Notes: generated by a model not told the origin, from the letters alone. A DNA stretch of 64,000 nucleotides from Leisingera methylohalidivorans DSM 14336 (GCF_000511355.1 NC_023135.1:3896838-3960837); one strand, 5' to 3'. Numbered from the stretch's first letter, positions 35,723 to 45,962 are shown. Numbers and translations: made by a program.

Positions 35723-37567
35723 CTATTCAGCCGCAGCCTTGTTCTCATCTGTACAAATGAAGCCACCGGACTGGCGCGCCCAAAATGCTGCATAGAGCCC
35801 GGCCTTGGCCAGCAGCTCTTCATGGCTGCCGCTTTCAGCGATCCGCCCTTTCTCCATTACTATGATCCGATCCATCTCGCTCAGGGTCGACAAACGATGC
35901 GCGATCGCCAGTACCGTCTTACCCTCCATTACCCGGTGCAGTGCGGCCTGAATGGCCGCCTCCACTTCGGAATCCAGCGCTGAGGTTGCCTCGTCCAAGA
36001 CTAAAATGGGCGCGTCCTTCAGGATAGCCCGGGCCAGAGCAATCCGCTGCCGCTGCCCGCCCGAGAGTTTCACACCGCGCTCGCCCAGAAAAGCGTCATA
36101 GCCTTTGTGGCCCTGCCCATCCTCCAACTCGGTGATGAACTCATGCGCCTCGGCCTTTTCTGCCGCGGCGATCAGGTCTGCTTCGGAGGCATCCGGTCGG
36201 CCGTAAAGTATGTTCTCCCGCGCCGAGCGGTTGAACATTGCGGTCTCCTGGGTGACCATGCCGATCCGGCTGCGCAGCGAGTTCTGAGTGACGTCGGCGA
36301 TGTTCTGGCCGTCGATCAGAATCTGGCCCATTTCCCCGTCATAGAGCCTGAGAAGAAGGGAAACGAGAGTCGATTTCCCGGCACCCGAAGCGCCGACAAT
36401 GCCCAGTTTTTCACCTGGTTGAATGGTCAGGCTGATGCCCTGGACCCCGCCCACATCACGGCCATAGGCAAATTCCACCTGGTCAAAGACGATCCCGCCT
36501 TCGCTGACCTGCAGCGGTTTGGCATCGGGCCGGTCTTCGACCCTGGCACGGACCGAGAGGGTCTTCATGCCGTTCTCGATCTCGCCCACATTGGAATAGA
36601 TCGCCATCAACGTGAAGCTGACCCAGCCGGTCATCTGGGCAATGCGGATCGAGACCGCCCCAGCGGCTACGATGTCGCCCTCAGTCGCCGTGCCCGACTG
36701 CCACAGGAACAGTGTCGCGCCGATCATCAGCACAGGCAGCACGCCGGCCAGGCACATCAGGCAGAACCGGAAGCTGGCCGCGAGATAGCCGAAATGCAGA
36801 GACTTTTCCCGGAAGGAGACCATGGCGTCCTGGGCGGTGCGCTCCTCATGGTCGGCATGTGCAAACAGTTTCACCGTCTTGATGTTGGTGATCGAGTCCA
36901 CCACTTGGCCCGTCACCATCGCCCGCGCACCGGCCCGCGCGCCAGACCGCTTGCGGACACGCGGCAAAAACCAGCGGATCAGCGCGAAATAGGCAATAAG
37001 CCAGACCAGAAACACCCCGGTAATGCGCCAGTCGATAGAGCCCAACAAGGCCAAAGAGCCCGCTAAAGAGGCCAGCGCAAAGGCAACCACGTTGATCATC
37101 TCGCTGGCGACCGAGGTGACAGCCGTCGCCGTTTGCATCTGTTTCTGGGCGATGCGGCCAGCAAAATCGTCGTCGAAGAACCGGACCGACTGACCCAGCG
37201 TCCAGCGGTTGAGGCGGGACAGAACCAGCGGGTTCACATTGGGCTGCACCACGATGGCGTTGGAGGCCGCAGACAGGCCGAACAGCACCGGGCGCACAAA
37301 CATGAAGAAGCCCAGCGCCAGCGCGATCACCGCCATGTTCCGGCCTGAGAAGAACTGTTCCGGCCCGCTGGCGATTGCAGTATCGATTACCATGCCTAGG
37401 ATATAGGCGGTGCCCGCCTCCATCCCACCGGCCAGAGCCGAAAACGCTGCCGCCAGAAACAGCATCGGCCACGCGCCGGCAAGGCACCAGCGCAGGAAGG
37501 CCCCCAGCCGCTGCGGCGGCGGGCCATCGGCCGGACGGAAGGCGTCGATAAGATTGCCTATGTTCAT
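35723..37567 (-). CDS. ABC exporter, permease-ATPase half (second of pair)
   Basis: 614 residues: N-terminal transmembrane domain (about 30-320), then an ATPase domain with Walker A GASGAGKSTLVS, signature LSGGQRQRIALARA and Walker B ILVLDEATSALDSE. Typical of lipid, peptide or multidrug exporters. The start at 37567 overlaps the stop of the upstream paralogue (ATGA), so both proteins are translated together and probably form a heterodimer. Substrate unknown. Confidence 0.92.
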   Translation of the reverse strand: MNIGNLIDAFRPADGPPPQRLGAFLRWCLAGAWPMLFLAAAFSALAGGMEAGTAYILGMVIDTAIASGPEQFFSGRNMAVIALALGFFMFVRPVLFGLSAASNAIVVQPNVNPLVLSRLNRWTLGQSVRFFDDDFAGRIAQKQMQTATAVTSVASEMINVVAFALASLAGSLALLGSIDWRITGVFLVWLIAYFALIRWFLPRVRKRSGARAGARAMVTGQVVDSITNIKTVKLFAHADHEERTAQDAMVSFREKSLHFGYLAASFRFCLMCLAGVLPVLMIGATLFLWQSGTATEGDIVAAGAVSIRIAQMTGWVSFTLMAIYSNVGEIENGMKTLSVRARVEDRPDAKPLQVSEGGIVFDQVEFAYGRDVGGVQGISLTIQPGEKLGIVGASGAGKSTLVSLLLRLYDGEMGQILIDGQNIADVTQNSLRSRIGMVTQETAMFNRSARENILYGRPDASEADLIAAAEKAEAHEFITELEDGQGHKGYDAFLGERGVKLSGGQRQRIALARAILKDAPILVLDEATSALDSEVEAAIQAALHRVMEGKTVLAIAHRLSTLSEMDRIIVMEKGRIAESGSHEELLAKAGLYAAFWARQSGGFICTDENKAAAE

Positions 37568-39402
37568 TCTGCTGCCTCGATGTTCAAGAAGCCGCCGGAC
37601 TGGCGCGCCCAAAGCTGTGCATAAAGCCCCTGCGCCTGCAAGAGCGTCTCATGCGACCCTTCTTCAACTATACGGCCCTGATCCATCACCAAAATACGGT
37701 CCATCTGCGCAATGGTGGATAGCCTATGTGCTATGGCGATTACCGTCTTGCCCTGCATCATGCCGTACAGCGTTTCCTGAATCGCCGCCTCGACCTCGGA
37801 ATCCAGCGCCGAGGTAGCCTCGTCCAGAACCAGGATCGGCGCGTCCTTAAGGATCACCCGGGCCAGCGTCACCCGCTGGCGCTGGCCGCCCGACAATTTA
37901 ACCCCGCGCTCGCCCACATGGGCATCATAGCCCTCGCGTCCCTGCGGATCCTCCAGATCCAGAATGAACGCATGCGCCTGCGCTTGTTTGGCGGCGGCGA
38001 TCATCTCCTCTTCGGTGGCGTCAGGACGACCGTACAGAAGATTGTCCCGCACAGACCGGTGCATCAGCGCACTGTCCTGCTGCACCATACCGATGCGGCA
38101 GCGCAACGAGTCCTGCGTCACCGCGCGGATGTCCTGACCGTCGATCAGAATCTGGCCGATTTCGGCGTCATAAAACCGTAAAAGCAGCTTCACCAGAGTC
38201 GACTTGCCGGCGCCGGAGCGACCGATCAGGCCGATTTTCTCGCCCGGCCGGATGGTCAGGCTGATCCGGTCCAGACCGCCTGCCTCACGTCCGTAATGGT
38301 GCGAAAGGTTGCGCAGTTCGATCTTCCCATTGGCTAGCTGCAGCGGTTCTGCATTGGCGGCATCCACCAGGTCGATAGGCTGAGCGATGGTTTCCATTCC
38401 TTCAGCCACAACACCCAGCTGGCGGAAAAAGGAGGTCAATGCCCACATGATCCAGCCGGTCATTGCGTTGAGCCGCAGCGTCAGCGCCGTGGCCGCCGCC
38501 ACCAGGCCCACCGAGGCGGTTCCCTGCGACCACAGCATAACCGCCCAGCCGACCACGCCAACAATCAGCAGCCCGTTCAGCGTAACCAGTGCGGCATCCA
38601 TAACGGTGAAGATACGCATCTCCGCCTGAAACGTCCTACGGGTGTTCTCGATCGCATCGCGGGCATAGGTCAGCTCGTTGTCGTGATGTGCGAACATCTT
38701 AACCGAATGGATGTTGGAATAGCTGTCGACCACACGCCCTGTCACGGTAGAGCGCGCATCAGACGATGCCTGGCTGGCCGGGCCGACCCGCTTGACGGTC
38801 CACATCACCAGCATCGCATAAAGCGCAAACCAGATGGCCAGCGGCAGCATCAGCCGCACGTCCGCTACCCACAGCAGAACGGCTGCACCGACAAGATAGG
38901 CCAGCGAGAAGGTGATGGCATCAAAGACCTGAAAAATCACCTCCCCCGCGGCTGGAGGGGTTTGCATGATCCGGTTGGCAATCCGGCCTGCAAAGTCATT
39001 CTCGAACCAGCCCACCGACTGACGCAACACGTGTTTATGGGCCCGCCAGCGGATCAGGGTGCCGAAGTTCGGCAGGATCGCATTATTCAACAGCATCACA
39101 TCCAGAAGCTGGATCAATGGCCGCAGCAGCAGAATGAACAGAGCAACCAGGATCAGCTCGGTTCCATAAGCCTCCCAAACCTGACTGGGCGTGCCGGACA
39201 TCAGGTCGACAATCCGGCCCATGTAGTAGATCAGCCCCACTTCTATACCGGCGACCAGCACCGACATCAGCGCGGTCAGGATAAAGACAGTTTTGAACGG
39301 CTTGGAAAAATCGCGCAGGAACGGCCACAGCCGGGTTGGCGGCGTGTTGGTCTCAGGGTGGGCGCAATAAGGGTCAATGAGGTTTTCAAAGAAACGAAAC
39401 AT
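37564..39402 (-). CDS. ABC exporter, permease-ATPase half (first of pair)
   Basis: 612 residues, paralogous to the next gene: transmembrane domain (about 25-320) with MTGWIMWALTSFFRQLGV, then Walker A GRSGAGKSTLVK, LSGGQRQRVTLARV and ILVLDEATSALDSE. The start at 39402 (MFRFFENLIDPYC) has GGAGCACCC upstream; the frame is open a little further. Both halves keep canonical catalytic motifs, so both ATP sites may work. Confidence 0.92.
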   Translation of the reverse strand: MFRFFENLIDPYCAHPETNTPPTRLWPFLRDFSKPFKTVFILTALMSVLVAGIEVGLIYYMGRIVDLMSGTPSQVWEAYGTELILVALFILLLRPLIQLLDVMLLNNAILPNFGTLIRWRAHKHVLRQSVGWFENDFAGRIANRIMQTPPAAGEVIFQVFDAITFSLAYLVGAAVLLWVADVRLMLPLAIWFALYAMLVMWTVKRVGPASQASSDARSTVTGRVVDSYSNIHSVKMFAHHDNELTYARDAIENTRRTFQAEMRIFTVMDAALVTLNGLLIVGVVGWAVMLWSQGTASVGLVAAATALTLRLNAMTGWIMWALTSFFRQLGVVAEGMETIAQPIDLVDAANAEPLQLANGKIELRNLSHHYGREAGGLDRISLTIRPGEKIGLIGRSGAGKSTLVKLLLRFYDAEIGQILIDGQDIRAVTQDSLRCRIGMVQQDSALMHRSVRDNLLYGRPDATEEEMIAAAKQAQAHAFILDLEDPQGREGYDAHVGERGVKLSGGQRQRVTLARVILKDAPILVLDEATSALDSEVEAAIQETLYGMMQGKTVIAIAHRLSTIAQMDRILVMDQGRIVEEGSHETLLQAQGLYAQLWARQSGGFLNIEAAE

Positions 39403-39617
39403 GCGGGTGCTCCAAGCGCTCGAGCATTGATTTGGAATACAGATGAAGACGGCGGGCCACCCAAGGCCCACGTCTAACAGGGCAAGGTCTCAGGCGTTAA
39501 GGAAACCAGATCCCGTAATACATCAGCATTCCTCCGTCATGTGGTGGCGGTCTTATGGGTACGCAAGATTTGCAGTTTTGTCACTCCCCGAGGTTGTGAC
39601 TCTGCTGTCAAACTGTG

Positions 39618-40769
39618 TCAGCGGAGGGAGTCCAGCAGCTGCTCGCGGCTCAGGGAGAACCCAGAGGCAACCCATTCCGTCTCCATTTTCTTTAATGCAG
39701 AACCCAGCGCCGGACCCTTGAGATCGGGCAGAAGATCGCGGGCTTTCACTGGAAAGACCATTCCTGCACCCAAAGCAATATCAGTCTCTAAGGTGGGGGA
39801 AACTGGCTGTTCCAGCATGGCAGTGCGCAACAGCATGGCATCCAGTGCCTGTTCCGCCCCTATCCGGTAACCCAGTTCTCCCGCCCCGGCCGCGCCTGCC
39901 GCGGCCTCCCGGACTGTCTCAAGATGAGAGGCCTGCGCTTTACTTAGCCGCAGGGCGTCCTTCAGACCATGACCCCCTAGCGCACCCAACCGGCGGAGCG
40001 CGGATGCCGGACGGTTTGCTTCCAAGTGTATCAGTGGCGCCAGCGCGCGGTCATCCGATCCCGGGAGGATCTGCGCCAACACGCCTGCCTGACGCATGGC
40101 GGCGACCGCTGGTGCAGGGTCAGGCGCCGCCAAAAGCTTCATTATCTCGGCACCGACACGTTCCTTAGACAGTGTAGCCAACCCCTCAAGGTTGGCCGCA
40201 ATCGCCGCCAGCGCATTCGGGTCAAAGCCCAACGTGTGATCGCCGTACCAAGCGTGAAAGCGAAAATAGCGTAACGAACGCAAGTAATCCTCGCGGATGC
40301 GGTTCTCTGCTGTGCCGATGAACCGGATCCGGCGTTTCTGCAAATCAGCCATGCCGCCCAAAGGATCGACAATCTCTCCATCCGGACGGGCATAAATCGC
40401 GTTCATGGTGAAATCGCGCCGGCGGGCGTCCTCAGTGATTTCGGTTGAATACGCCACGACAGCCCGGCGGCCATCGGTAGCCACATCCTTACGGAAGGTG
40501 GTGATCTCATGCGGAATGCCGTTCTTGATCAACGTCACTGTACCATGGTCAATACCGGTAGGAACCGCCTTGATGCCGGCTCGACCTGCCAGCGCCACCA
40601 CCTGCCCCGGCAGTGCGTCAGTAGCAATGTCCATATCGGAAACCGCCTCCCCCAGCAGCGCGTTGCGAACGCACCCGCCGACAAACAGAACCTGCGCACC
40701 ATCTCCCATGACCGCCTTGCAAACTGCTTGGGTGGCAGGATCCTTCAACCAGGGTTGGTCAATCCGCAT
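39618..40769 (-). CDS. CCA tRNA nucleotidyltransferase / poly(A) polymerase family protein
   Basis: 383 residues. The N-terminal nucleotidyltransferase domain has VGGCVRNALLG and the catalytic D-x-D in VSDMDIATDA; RRDFTMNAIYA is characteristic. Helical C-terminal part. Adds CCA (or A) to RNA 3' ends; tRNA CCA addition is likely but assignment between CCA-adding and poly(A) is not possible by eye. The start at 40769 overlaps the nudL stop (TAATG). Last of the hslO-nudL-cca chain. Confidence 0.9.
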   Translation of the reverse strand: MRIDQPWLKDPATQAVCKAVMGDGAQVLFVGGCVRNALLGEAVSDMDIATDALPGQVVALAGRAGIKAVPTGIDHGTVTLIKNGIPHEITTFRKDVATDGRRAVVAYSTEITEDARRRDFTMNAIYARPDGEIVDPLGGMADLQKRRIRFIGTAENRIREDYLRSLRYFRFHAWYGDHTLGFDPNALAAIAANLEGLATLSKERVGAEIMKLLAAPDPAPAVAAMRQAGVLAQILPGSDDRALAPLIHLEANRPASALRRLGALGGHGLKDALRLSKAQASHLETVREAAAGAAGAGELGYRIGAEQALDAMLLRTAMLEQPVSPTLETDIALGAGMVFPVKARDLLPDLKGPALGSALKKMETEWVASGFSLSREQLLDSLR

Positions 40770-41377
40770 TATTTCTCCATCCGTGCCGCAAATCCGCGCA
40801 GCATCCGCGCGGTGGCGCCCCATATGTAATAAGAGCCGTATGGAACGGTATAGTAGCGGCGGCGGGCGCCGCGCCAGCGGCGGGACTCAATAATGTAATT
40901 GTCTGGCTGCAGCACATGGGCCAGCGGGACTGAAAAGACTTCAGCCACTTCACCTGCTTCCGGGTACACTGAAAACTCCTCACCGATCAGCGCTACAACC
41001 GGTGTCACAGAAAATCCGGTTACCGTCTCATGCTTAGGCAGGCAGCCGATGATCTGCGGAAGCTCCTGCGGCAGACCGATTTCTTCCCAAGCTTCGCGCA
41101 ACGCTGCAGCGCAGGCGTCCGTGTCACCAGCCTCAACTTTTCCGCCGGGAAAGGCGATCTGCCCCGGATGATGCTTCAACGCAGAGGAGCGTTTGGTTAA
41201 AATAAGCCGTGGTACTCTGCCGGCGACAGAGATAGGCACCAGCACGCCGGCTGGCCGCAGCTTACGTCCCTCTGGCAGCACGGTGCCGGGGTTGAGATCA
41301 AAGTCGGAAGAGTCGCCGCCCTGGTGTTTCAGCGCGGCAGCAATTCTGTTGGCAAGGTTCTGCGCGGCCTCACTCAC
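40769..41377 (-). CDS. Nudix hydrolase, CoA pyrophosphatase (NudL-like)
   Basis: 202 residues. Nudix box FPGGKVEAGDTDACAAALR followed by EAWEEIGL; upstream GQIAFPGG and downstream TVTGFSVTPVV match the NudL/CoA diphosphatase subfamily. Likely removes phosphopantetheine from CoA. A GTG start at 41377 is preferred (VSEAAQNLANR, overlapping the hslO end by 8 bp); an upstream ATG at 41425 has no ribosome-binding site. It overlaps cca (TAATG). Confidence 0.82.
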   Translation of the reverse strand: MSEAAQNLANRIAAALKHQGGDSSDFDLNPGTVLPEGRKLRPAGVLVPISVAGRVPRLILTKRSSALKHHPGQIAFPGGKVEAGDTDACAAALREAWEEIGLPQELPQIIGCLPKHETVTGFSVTPVVALIGEEFSVYPEAGEVAEVFSVPLAHVLQPDNYIIESRRWRGARRRYYTVPYGSYYIWGATARMLRGFAARMEK

Positions 41378-42356
41378 TGGGCGAGTTTTCCGCTTCGAAC
41401 CCAACGCTTGCCGGGTCCAAATCATAATGCGCGCTGCAGAACTGGCAATCTGCTGTGACCCGGCCATCCTCGTTTGTCATGGTGCCGATGTCTTTGGCGG
41501 AATAGATCGACAGGCTTTGACGCACCCGGTCTTCGGAGCAAGTGCAGCCGAAACGGACGGGCTGGACATCAAAGACCCGCGGTTGTTCCTCGTGAAACAA
41601 TCGTATCAGCAGATCGGTCGGGGAAACTGATGGCCCGATCAGCTCCAATGCCTCGACTGTGTTTAGCAGCATCGTGGCCCGGTTCCAGTTCTCTTCCTGA
41701 TCACCAGACACCAGATCGCTGGCTTGCAGGATTTCACCCGATCCTTCGCTGTTTGCAGCAAAAGGCGAAGCCTTGGGCATACTCTGCAACATAATGCCGC
41801 CCGCGCGCCAATGTTCGTCAACTCCAGGCTCGGATGATTTACCAAAGCTCATCTTGAACATGGTCGGCAGCTGTTCGGATTGGGCAAAATAAGCCTCGGC
41901 ACAGGCCCGCAGCGACCCGCCAGACAACGGGGTGATACCTTGGTAGGGCTTGGTGCCTTTGCCCTGATCGATCATAATGGCAAAATACCCTTCCCCTACT
42001 TGATCAAACGGGTTGCTATCCGTAATCCGGTCACGGTCGAAACTTGCATAGGCGCGGATCCGTCCGATTTCGCCTTCTTTTTGCGGTGCGTAATAGTCGG
42101 TCGCGATCATCCGCACAGCACCCTTGGACTGCACCTGCAACGACAGCTTCCAGCGCAGGGAAATCGTCTGCCCGATCAGTGCCGTCAACAGCGCCATCTC
42201 GGCAACCAGCGCCTCGACCACCGGCGGGTAGTCGTGTTGTCTCAGGATACCGTCCAGCACGCCGTCCAGCCGCGCAACGCGGCCGCGCATGTCCGATGCA
42301 TCAAGCTGGAAGGGCAGGACGGTATCGTCCCACGCGATTTTCGAACCAAGTGTCAT
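41370..42356 (-). CDS. hslO: Redox-regulated chaperone Hsp33
   Basis: 328 residues. A redox switch chaperone activated by oxidation and unfolding. The zinc-binding cysteines are C271-x-C273 (FGCTCSEDR) and C304-x-x-C307 (TADCQFCS). The N-terminal domain is conserved. First gene of the chain with nudL and cca, with overlapping stops and starts. Divergent from a Nudix gene. Confidence 0.95.
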   Translation of the reverse strand: MTLGSKIAWDDTVLPFQLDASDMRGRVARLDGVLDGILRQHDYPPVVEALVAEMALLTALIGQTISLRWKLSLQVQSKGAVRMIATDYYAPQKEGEIGRIRAYASFDRDRITDSNPFDQVGEGYFAIMIDQGKGTKPYQGITPLSGGSLRACAEAYFAQSEQLPTMFKMSFGKSSEPGVDEHWRAGGIMLQSMPKASPFAANSEGSGEILQASDLVSGDQEENWNRATMLLNTVEALELIGPSVSPTDLLIRLFHEEQPRVFDVQPVRFGCTCSEDRVRQSLSIYSAKDIGTMTNEDGRVTADCQFCSAHYDLDPASVGFEAENSPSE

Positions 42357-42433
42357 GGGGTTTCCTTACGCGCCGGGGATTGGCATACCGGGGCTATATA
42401 GGAGAATTGACACTGGAGTGAAGGGGCCGACGT

Positions 42434-42877
42434 GTGATCAGGCGATTTGGTAGGACACCAGAGAACGGCCAGCGGTACCGGATGCGCCCGGGCGCCTATG
42501 CTTTGCTACCGCGGAACGGCAAGCTGCTGATCACCTGCCAGTTTGCGCCTCAACCAGACCTGCAACTGCCAGGTGGTGGTATCGATCCGGGCGAATCACC
42601 CATTCCCGCACTGCACCGAGAGGTTTATGAAGAAACCGGCTGGAAGATCGCCAAGCCACGAAAAATGGGCGTGTTCCGGCGCTTCGCCTTTATGCCGGAA
42701 TACGGCCTTTGGGCTGAAAAGATCTGCCATATCTATATCGCCCGCCCATTGCGACGAATCGGCCCGCCTGCAGAAGACGGGCATGAAGCGCTGTGGATCG
42801 ACCCGCAGGAAGCCGCCATGCGGCTGGGCAATGCTGGCGACCGGCATTTCGCAGCCCAACTGGCAGCCCGGTTGTAG
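42434..42877 (+). CDS. Nudix hydrolase
   Basis: 147 residues. Nudix box GGGIDPGESPIPALHREVYEE followed by TGW matches GX5EX7REUXEEXGU. GTG start at 42434 with AAGGGG 8 bp upstream. Substrate not assignable; it differs from MutT and NudL in this window. It converges with the phosphatase gene. Confidence 0.85.
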   Translation: MIRRFGRTPENGQRYRMRPGAYALLPRNGKLLITCQFAPQPDLQLPGGGIDPGESPIPALHREVYEETGWKIAKPRKMGVFRRFAFMPEYGLWAEKICHIYIARPLRRIGPPAEDGHEALWIDPQEAAMRLGNAGDRHFAAQLAARL

Positions 42878-42956
42878 CGGCCTGCGAAACTGACAGCCGA
42901 AAAGACAAAAATCCCAGCCGCAGCCAGGACAACATCATCTAGAAAATCTGACTGAT

Positions 42957-44210
42957 CTACGGCCCCTGATACTCGAACAATGTGGCCGAGACGTCATCCT
43001 CAAGCCCGTGTTCCTTGCTCATGACTTGCGTCAGATGCCAGTAAAGATCATCCAGGAATTCCTTGCTGCTTTGCTCTGACCCGCATTTTTGCACCAGCTC
43101 CAGCAGACCCTCCGGCTCAAGCATGGAACCGTCTTCCAGCCGCGCCTCCGTAAAGCCGTCAGAGAACAGCAGCAGACGGTCGCCGCGTTCCATAACGAAT
43201 TCTTCCTGGCTGTAGCCGATATCGGGGACCAAACCCACCGGCACGCCGCCCTTGCCGATGAACTCCAGGTCACCGTTTTTGCGCAGCAGTAACGGATGCG
43301 GGTGCCCGGCTTGCACTATCTTGACGACACCGCTGCGCAAATCAGCGATGCAATAGGCCATGGTGAAGTACTCTTCGATCCCTGTATCAGCGATCAGCCG
43401 TGCATTCAGCAGGCTGGCGACTTCCTCCGGCTGGCGCAGTGCATAAAACCGGTTGAAGCGTTTCTCCATCCCGACATTCTGATCGAAGTAATTCGAGGAG
43501 AGATAGCCGCCCAGACGTGCTGTCATCATTGCCGAAGTAATGCCATGACCGGACACGTCGATAGAATAAAAACCGATTCTGTTCACACCTGGAGAAATCA
43601 TTCCCACGAGATCACCGCCAATATGGCCGCAGGGTTTCAGCAGGAGACTGACGGTGGAGGATCCAAAATCCTTGGACAGTTCCGGCACCAGTGATTCCTG
43701 AATCTTGCGAGCTTGGATCAGGTCCTTGTCGATTGCATCATAAACACGCTGCAACTCCCCCAGCGTTTCGGACACGATACGGTTCTTCTCGGACAGTTCC
43801 CGCTGCATTCTCAGGATCCGCTCACCCGCAGAAATCCGCGCCCGCAGCTCATCCGAACTGACCGGCTTGGTCAGGAAATCGTCGGCACCTGCGTCAAGCC
43901 CTTCTGCAACCTCGTTCTTTTCGCTTTTTGATGTCAGCAGGATGAAATAGGCATAATCCTCGCTGGAGCGGGCGCGGAAGGCGCGGCAGAATTCCAGCCC
44001 GTTCATGCCCGGCATCATCCAGTCGCTGAGGATCAGGTCTGGCGTTTCCGCCTGACAGATCTCCATAGCGGCCTCGCCGCTCTCGGCCTCAACAACCTCA
44101 AATCCCCACTTTTTGAGAGAGGCCACAAGGATGCGTCTTTGCAGTCGGCTGTCATCGACAACCAGCACACGGCGTATTGATCCGGCCACTGTGTGGTCCT
44201 CGTTGTCCAT
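42957..44210 (-). CDS. Response regulator fused to a PP2C/SpoIIE-type phosphatase
   Basis: 417 residues. Receiver domain (about 12-130): VLVVDDSRLQRRI and phospho-acceptor Asp in LILSDWMMPGMNG. A short helical linker leads to a SpoIIE-like PP2C domain (about 180-415): YSIDVSGHGITSAMM, GHPHPLLL, LLLFSDGFTEA. Such proteins dephosphorylate anti-anti-sigma factors in partner-switching systems, but none is seen here. The ATG at 44210 is the best supported start; an upstream TTG (44261) and GTG (44228) are alternatives. Divergent from the Hpt gene. Confidence 0.9.
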   Translation of the reverse strand: MDNEDHTVAGSIRRVLVVDDSRLQRRILVASLKKWGFEVVEAESGEAAMEICQAETPDLILSDWMMPGMNGLEFCRAFRARSSEDYAYFILLTSKSEKNEVAEGLDAGADDFLTKPVSSDELRARISAGERILRMQRELSEKNRIVSETLGELQRVYDAIDKDLIQARKIQESLVPELSKDFGSSTVSLLLKPCGHIGGDLVGMISPGVNRIGFYSIDVSGHGITSAMMTARLGGYLSSNYFDQNVGMEKRFNRFYALRQPEEVASLLNARLIADTGIEEYFTMAYCIADLRSGVVKIVQAGHPHPLLLRKNGDLEFIGKGGVPVGLVPDIGYSQEEFVMERGDRLLLFSDGFTEARLEDGSMLEPEGLLELVQKCGSEQSSKEFLDDLYWHLTQVMSKEHGLEDDVSATLFEYQGP

Positions 44211-44397
44211 CGAACTTTCTGGCAGCACCGAAGGCACCTCACAAATGGCAAAATCAGACAATCTTGTGATACTATCGGTCCAGAAATTTAACAGGCTGTG
44301 AAACCTAAAATTTGAGCTTCCGTCTTTAATTCACTATATTATTACTGCAATCAACTTACGAAATTGCGCATGGCGACTGATCTTAGGAAAATATGAC

Positions 44398-44721
44398 ATG
44401 ATTGACTGGCCGCGAGTGACTGAGTTGCGCGAGGAAGTTGGCGCCGAGGATTTCGAGGAAGTCGTTGAAATTTTCCTCGAAGAGGTCGAGGAAGTTATCA
44501 GCAAGCTGCAGGACGGCGACCGCAGTCAGCTTGAGCAGGACCTGCATTTCCTGAAAGGCAGTGCGCTCAACCTCGGATTTGATGAATTTTCGGAGCTGTG
44601 CCTGGACGGCGAGCGGAAGTCCGCACAAGGCGAAGCAGACGATGTCGATGTCCCCGCCATCATCACCATATTCCAAACATCCAAGTCAGCTTTCCTGACC
44701 GGAATGTCCGAAAATTTCTGA
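44398..44721 (+). CDS. Hpt (histidine phosphotransfer) domain protein
   Basis: 107 residues, a single Hpt four-helix domain. The phospho-His is H50 in DLHFLKGSALNLG. Acidic helix 1 (VVEIFLEEVEEVISKL). It passes phosphoryl groups between a histidine kinase and a receiver. Its divergent neighbour carries a receiver domain, so the pair may form one phosphorelay; the kinase is elsewhere. AGGA lies 10 bp before the ATG. Confidence 0.9.
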   Translation: MIDWPRVTELREEVGAEDFEEVVEIFLEEVEEVISKLQDGDRSQLEQDLHFLKGSALNLGFDEFSELCLDGERKSAQGEADDVDVPAIITIFQTSKSAFLTGMSENF

Positions 44722-44735
44722 CCCTTCTCCCAGCG

Positions 44736-45962
44736 TCAGATAACAAACTGCGCCAAAGTCTCGTCTTGGGTGATGTCCGTGAAGGTCATCCCCGCCGCAT
44801 CCAGCCGCGCAAACAGTTGCTCGAAATTTTCCGGCCGTTTGGTTTCGATCCCGATCAGCACCGAACCGAAATTACGAGCGGACTTTTTCATATACTCAAA
44901 GCGGGCGATATCGTCCTCTGGGCCTAAGATCCCGAGAAACTCCTTCAGCGCACCTGGACGCTGTGGCAGGCGCAAGATGAAATATTTCTTCACTCCGGAA
45001 TAGCGCTGCGCCCGTTCTTTGACCTCGGGCAGACGTTCAAAATCGAAGTTGCCTCCGGAAGTGACGCAAACCACGGTCTTGCCCCGGATCCAGGAGCGCA
45101 CATCCTGCAGCGCCTCAACCGACAGCGCGCCGGCCGGCTCCAGCACGATGCCTTCCACGTTCAGCATCTCGATGATGGTGGCACAGATCCGGTCCTCGGA
45201 GATCGCCAGGACATCCGGCAGCGGCACGCCCTTCAGAATTTCAAAGGGCAGCGCGCCGATCCGCCCGACCGCTGCACCATCGACGAAGGTGTCGACATGA
45301 TCCAACGCGACCGGCTTACCAGCAGCAAGCGCTGCCCGCAGACAAGCGCCGCCGTCTGGCTCGACAAACAGGCTGTGCACCTCTTCACCAAACCAAGAGG
45401 ACACCCCAGCCGACATGCCGCCGCCGCCGACTGGCAGCAGGACATGGTCCGGAGCTTTCTCAAGCTGCGCCTCAATCTCCACTGCGATGGAGGCTTGGCC
45501 TTCAATCACATCAGCATCATCAAAGGGCGACAGAAAATGCCCGCCCTCCTTGGCGCACCACTCCTGCGCTGCGGCAAGGCAGATGTCGAAATAATCGCCC
45601 ACCAGATGGATCTCGATATTACCGCCACCGAATATCCGGGTTTTCTGGATCTTCTGCTGCGGCGTGGTGACCGGCATGAAGATCACCCCGCGCTTGCCCA
45701 TGTGGCGGCACATGAAAGCAACGCCCTGCGCGTGGTTGCCGGCCGAGGCGCAAACAAACAACTCTTGATCCGGCTGTTTGCGCATCGCGTTCATCGCACC
45801 GCGGATCTTGTAGGAGCGAACCGGGCTCAGATCCTCGCGCTTGAGGTAGATGTCAGCGCCGAAACGCTCGGACAGATGCACATTGCGCTGCAGCGGCGTT
45901 GCGGGAAACACATCGCGCATCGCCTGTTCAGCGGCGCGGGCCTGGGACTTAAAATCGCTCAT
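44736..45962 (-). CDS. ilvA: Threonine ammonia-lyase (threonine dehydratase)
   Basis: PLP enzyme converting threonine to 2-oxobutyrate, first step of isoleucine synthesis. 408 residues: PLP Lys52 in SYKIRGAMNAM, glycine loop VGGGGMSAG, and a C-terminal ACT-like regulatory region (RPGALKEFLGIL). Length matches the short form with one ACT-like domain. Convergent with the Hpt gene. Confidence 0.93.
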   Translation of the reverse strand: MSDFKSQARAAEQAMRDVFPATPLQRNVHLSERFGADIYLKREDLSPVRSYKIRGAMNAMRKQPDQELFVCASAGNHAQGVAFMCRHMGKRGVIFMPVTTPQQKIQKTRIFGGGNIEIHLVGDYFDICLAAAQEWCAKEGGHFLSPFDDADVIEGQASIAVEIEAQLEKAPDHVLLPVGGGGMSAGVSSWFGEEVHSLFVEPDGGACLRAALAAGKPVALDHVDTFVDGAAVGRIGALPFEILKGVPLPDVLAISEDRICATIIEMLNVEGIVLEPAGALSVEALQDVRSWIRGKTVVCVTSGGNFDFERLPEVKERAQRYSGVKKYFILRLPQRPGALKEFLGILGPEDDIARFEYMKKSARNFGSVLIGIETKRPENFEQLFARLDAAGMTFTDITQDETLAQFVI

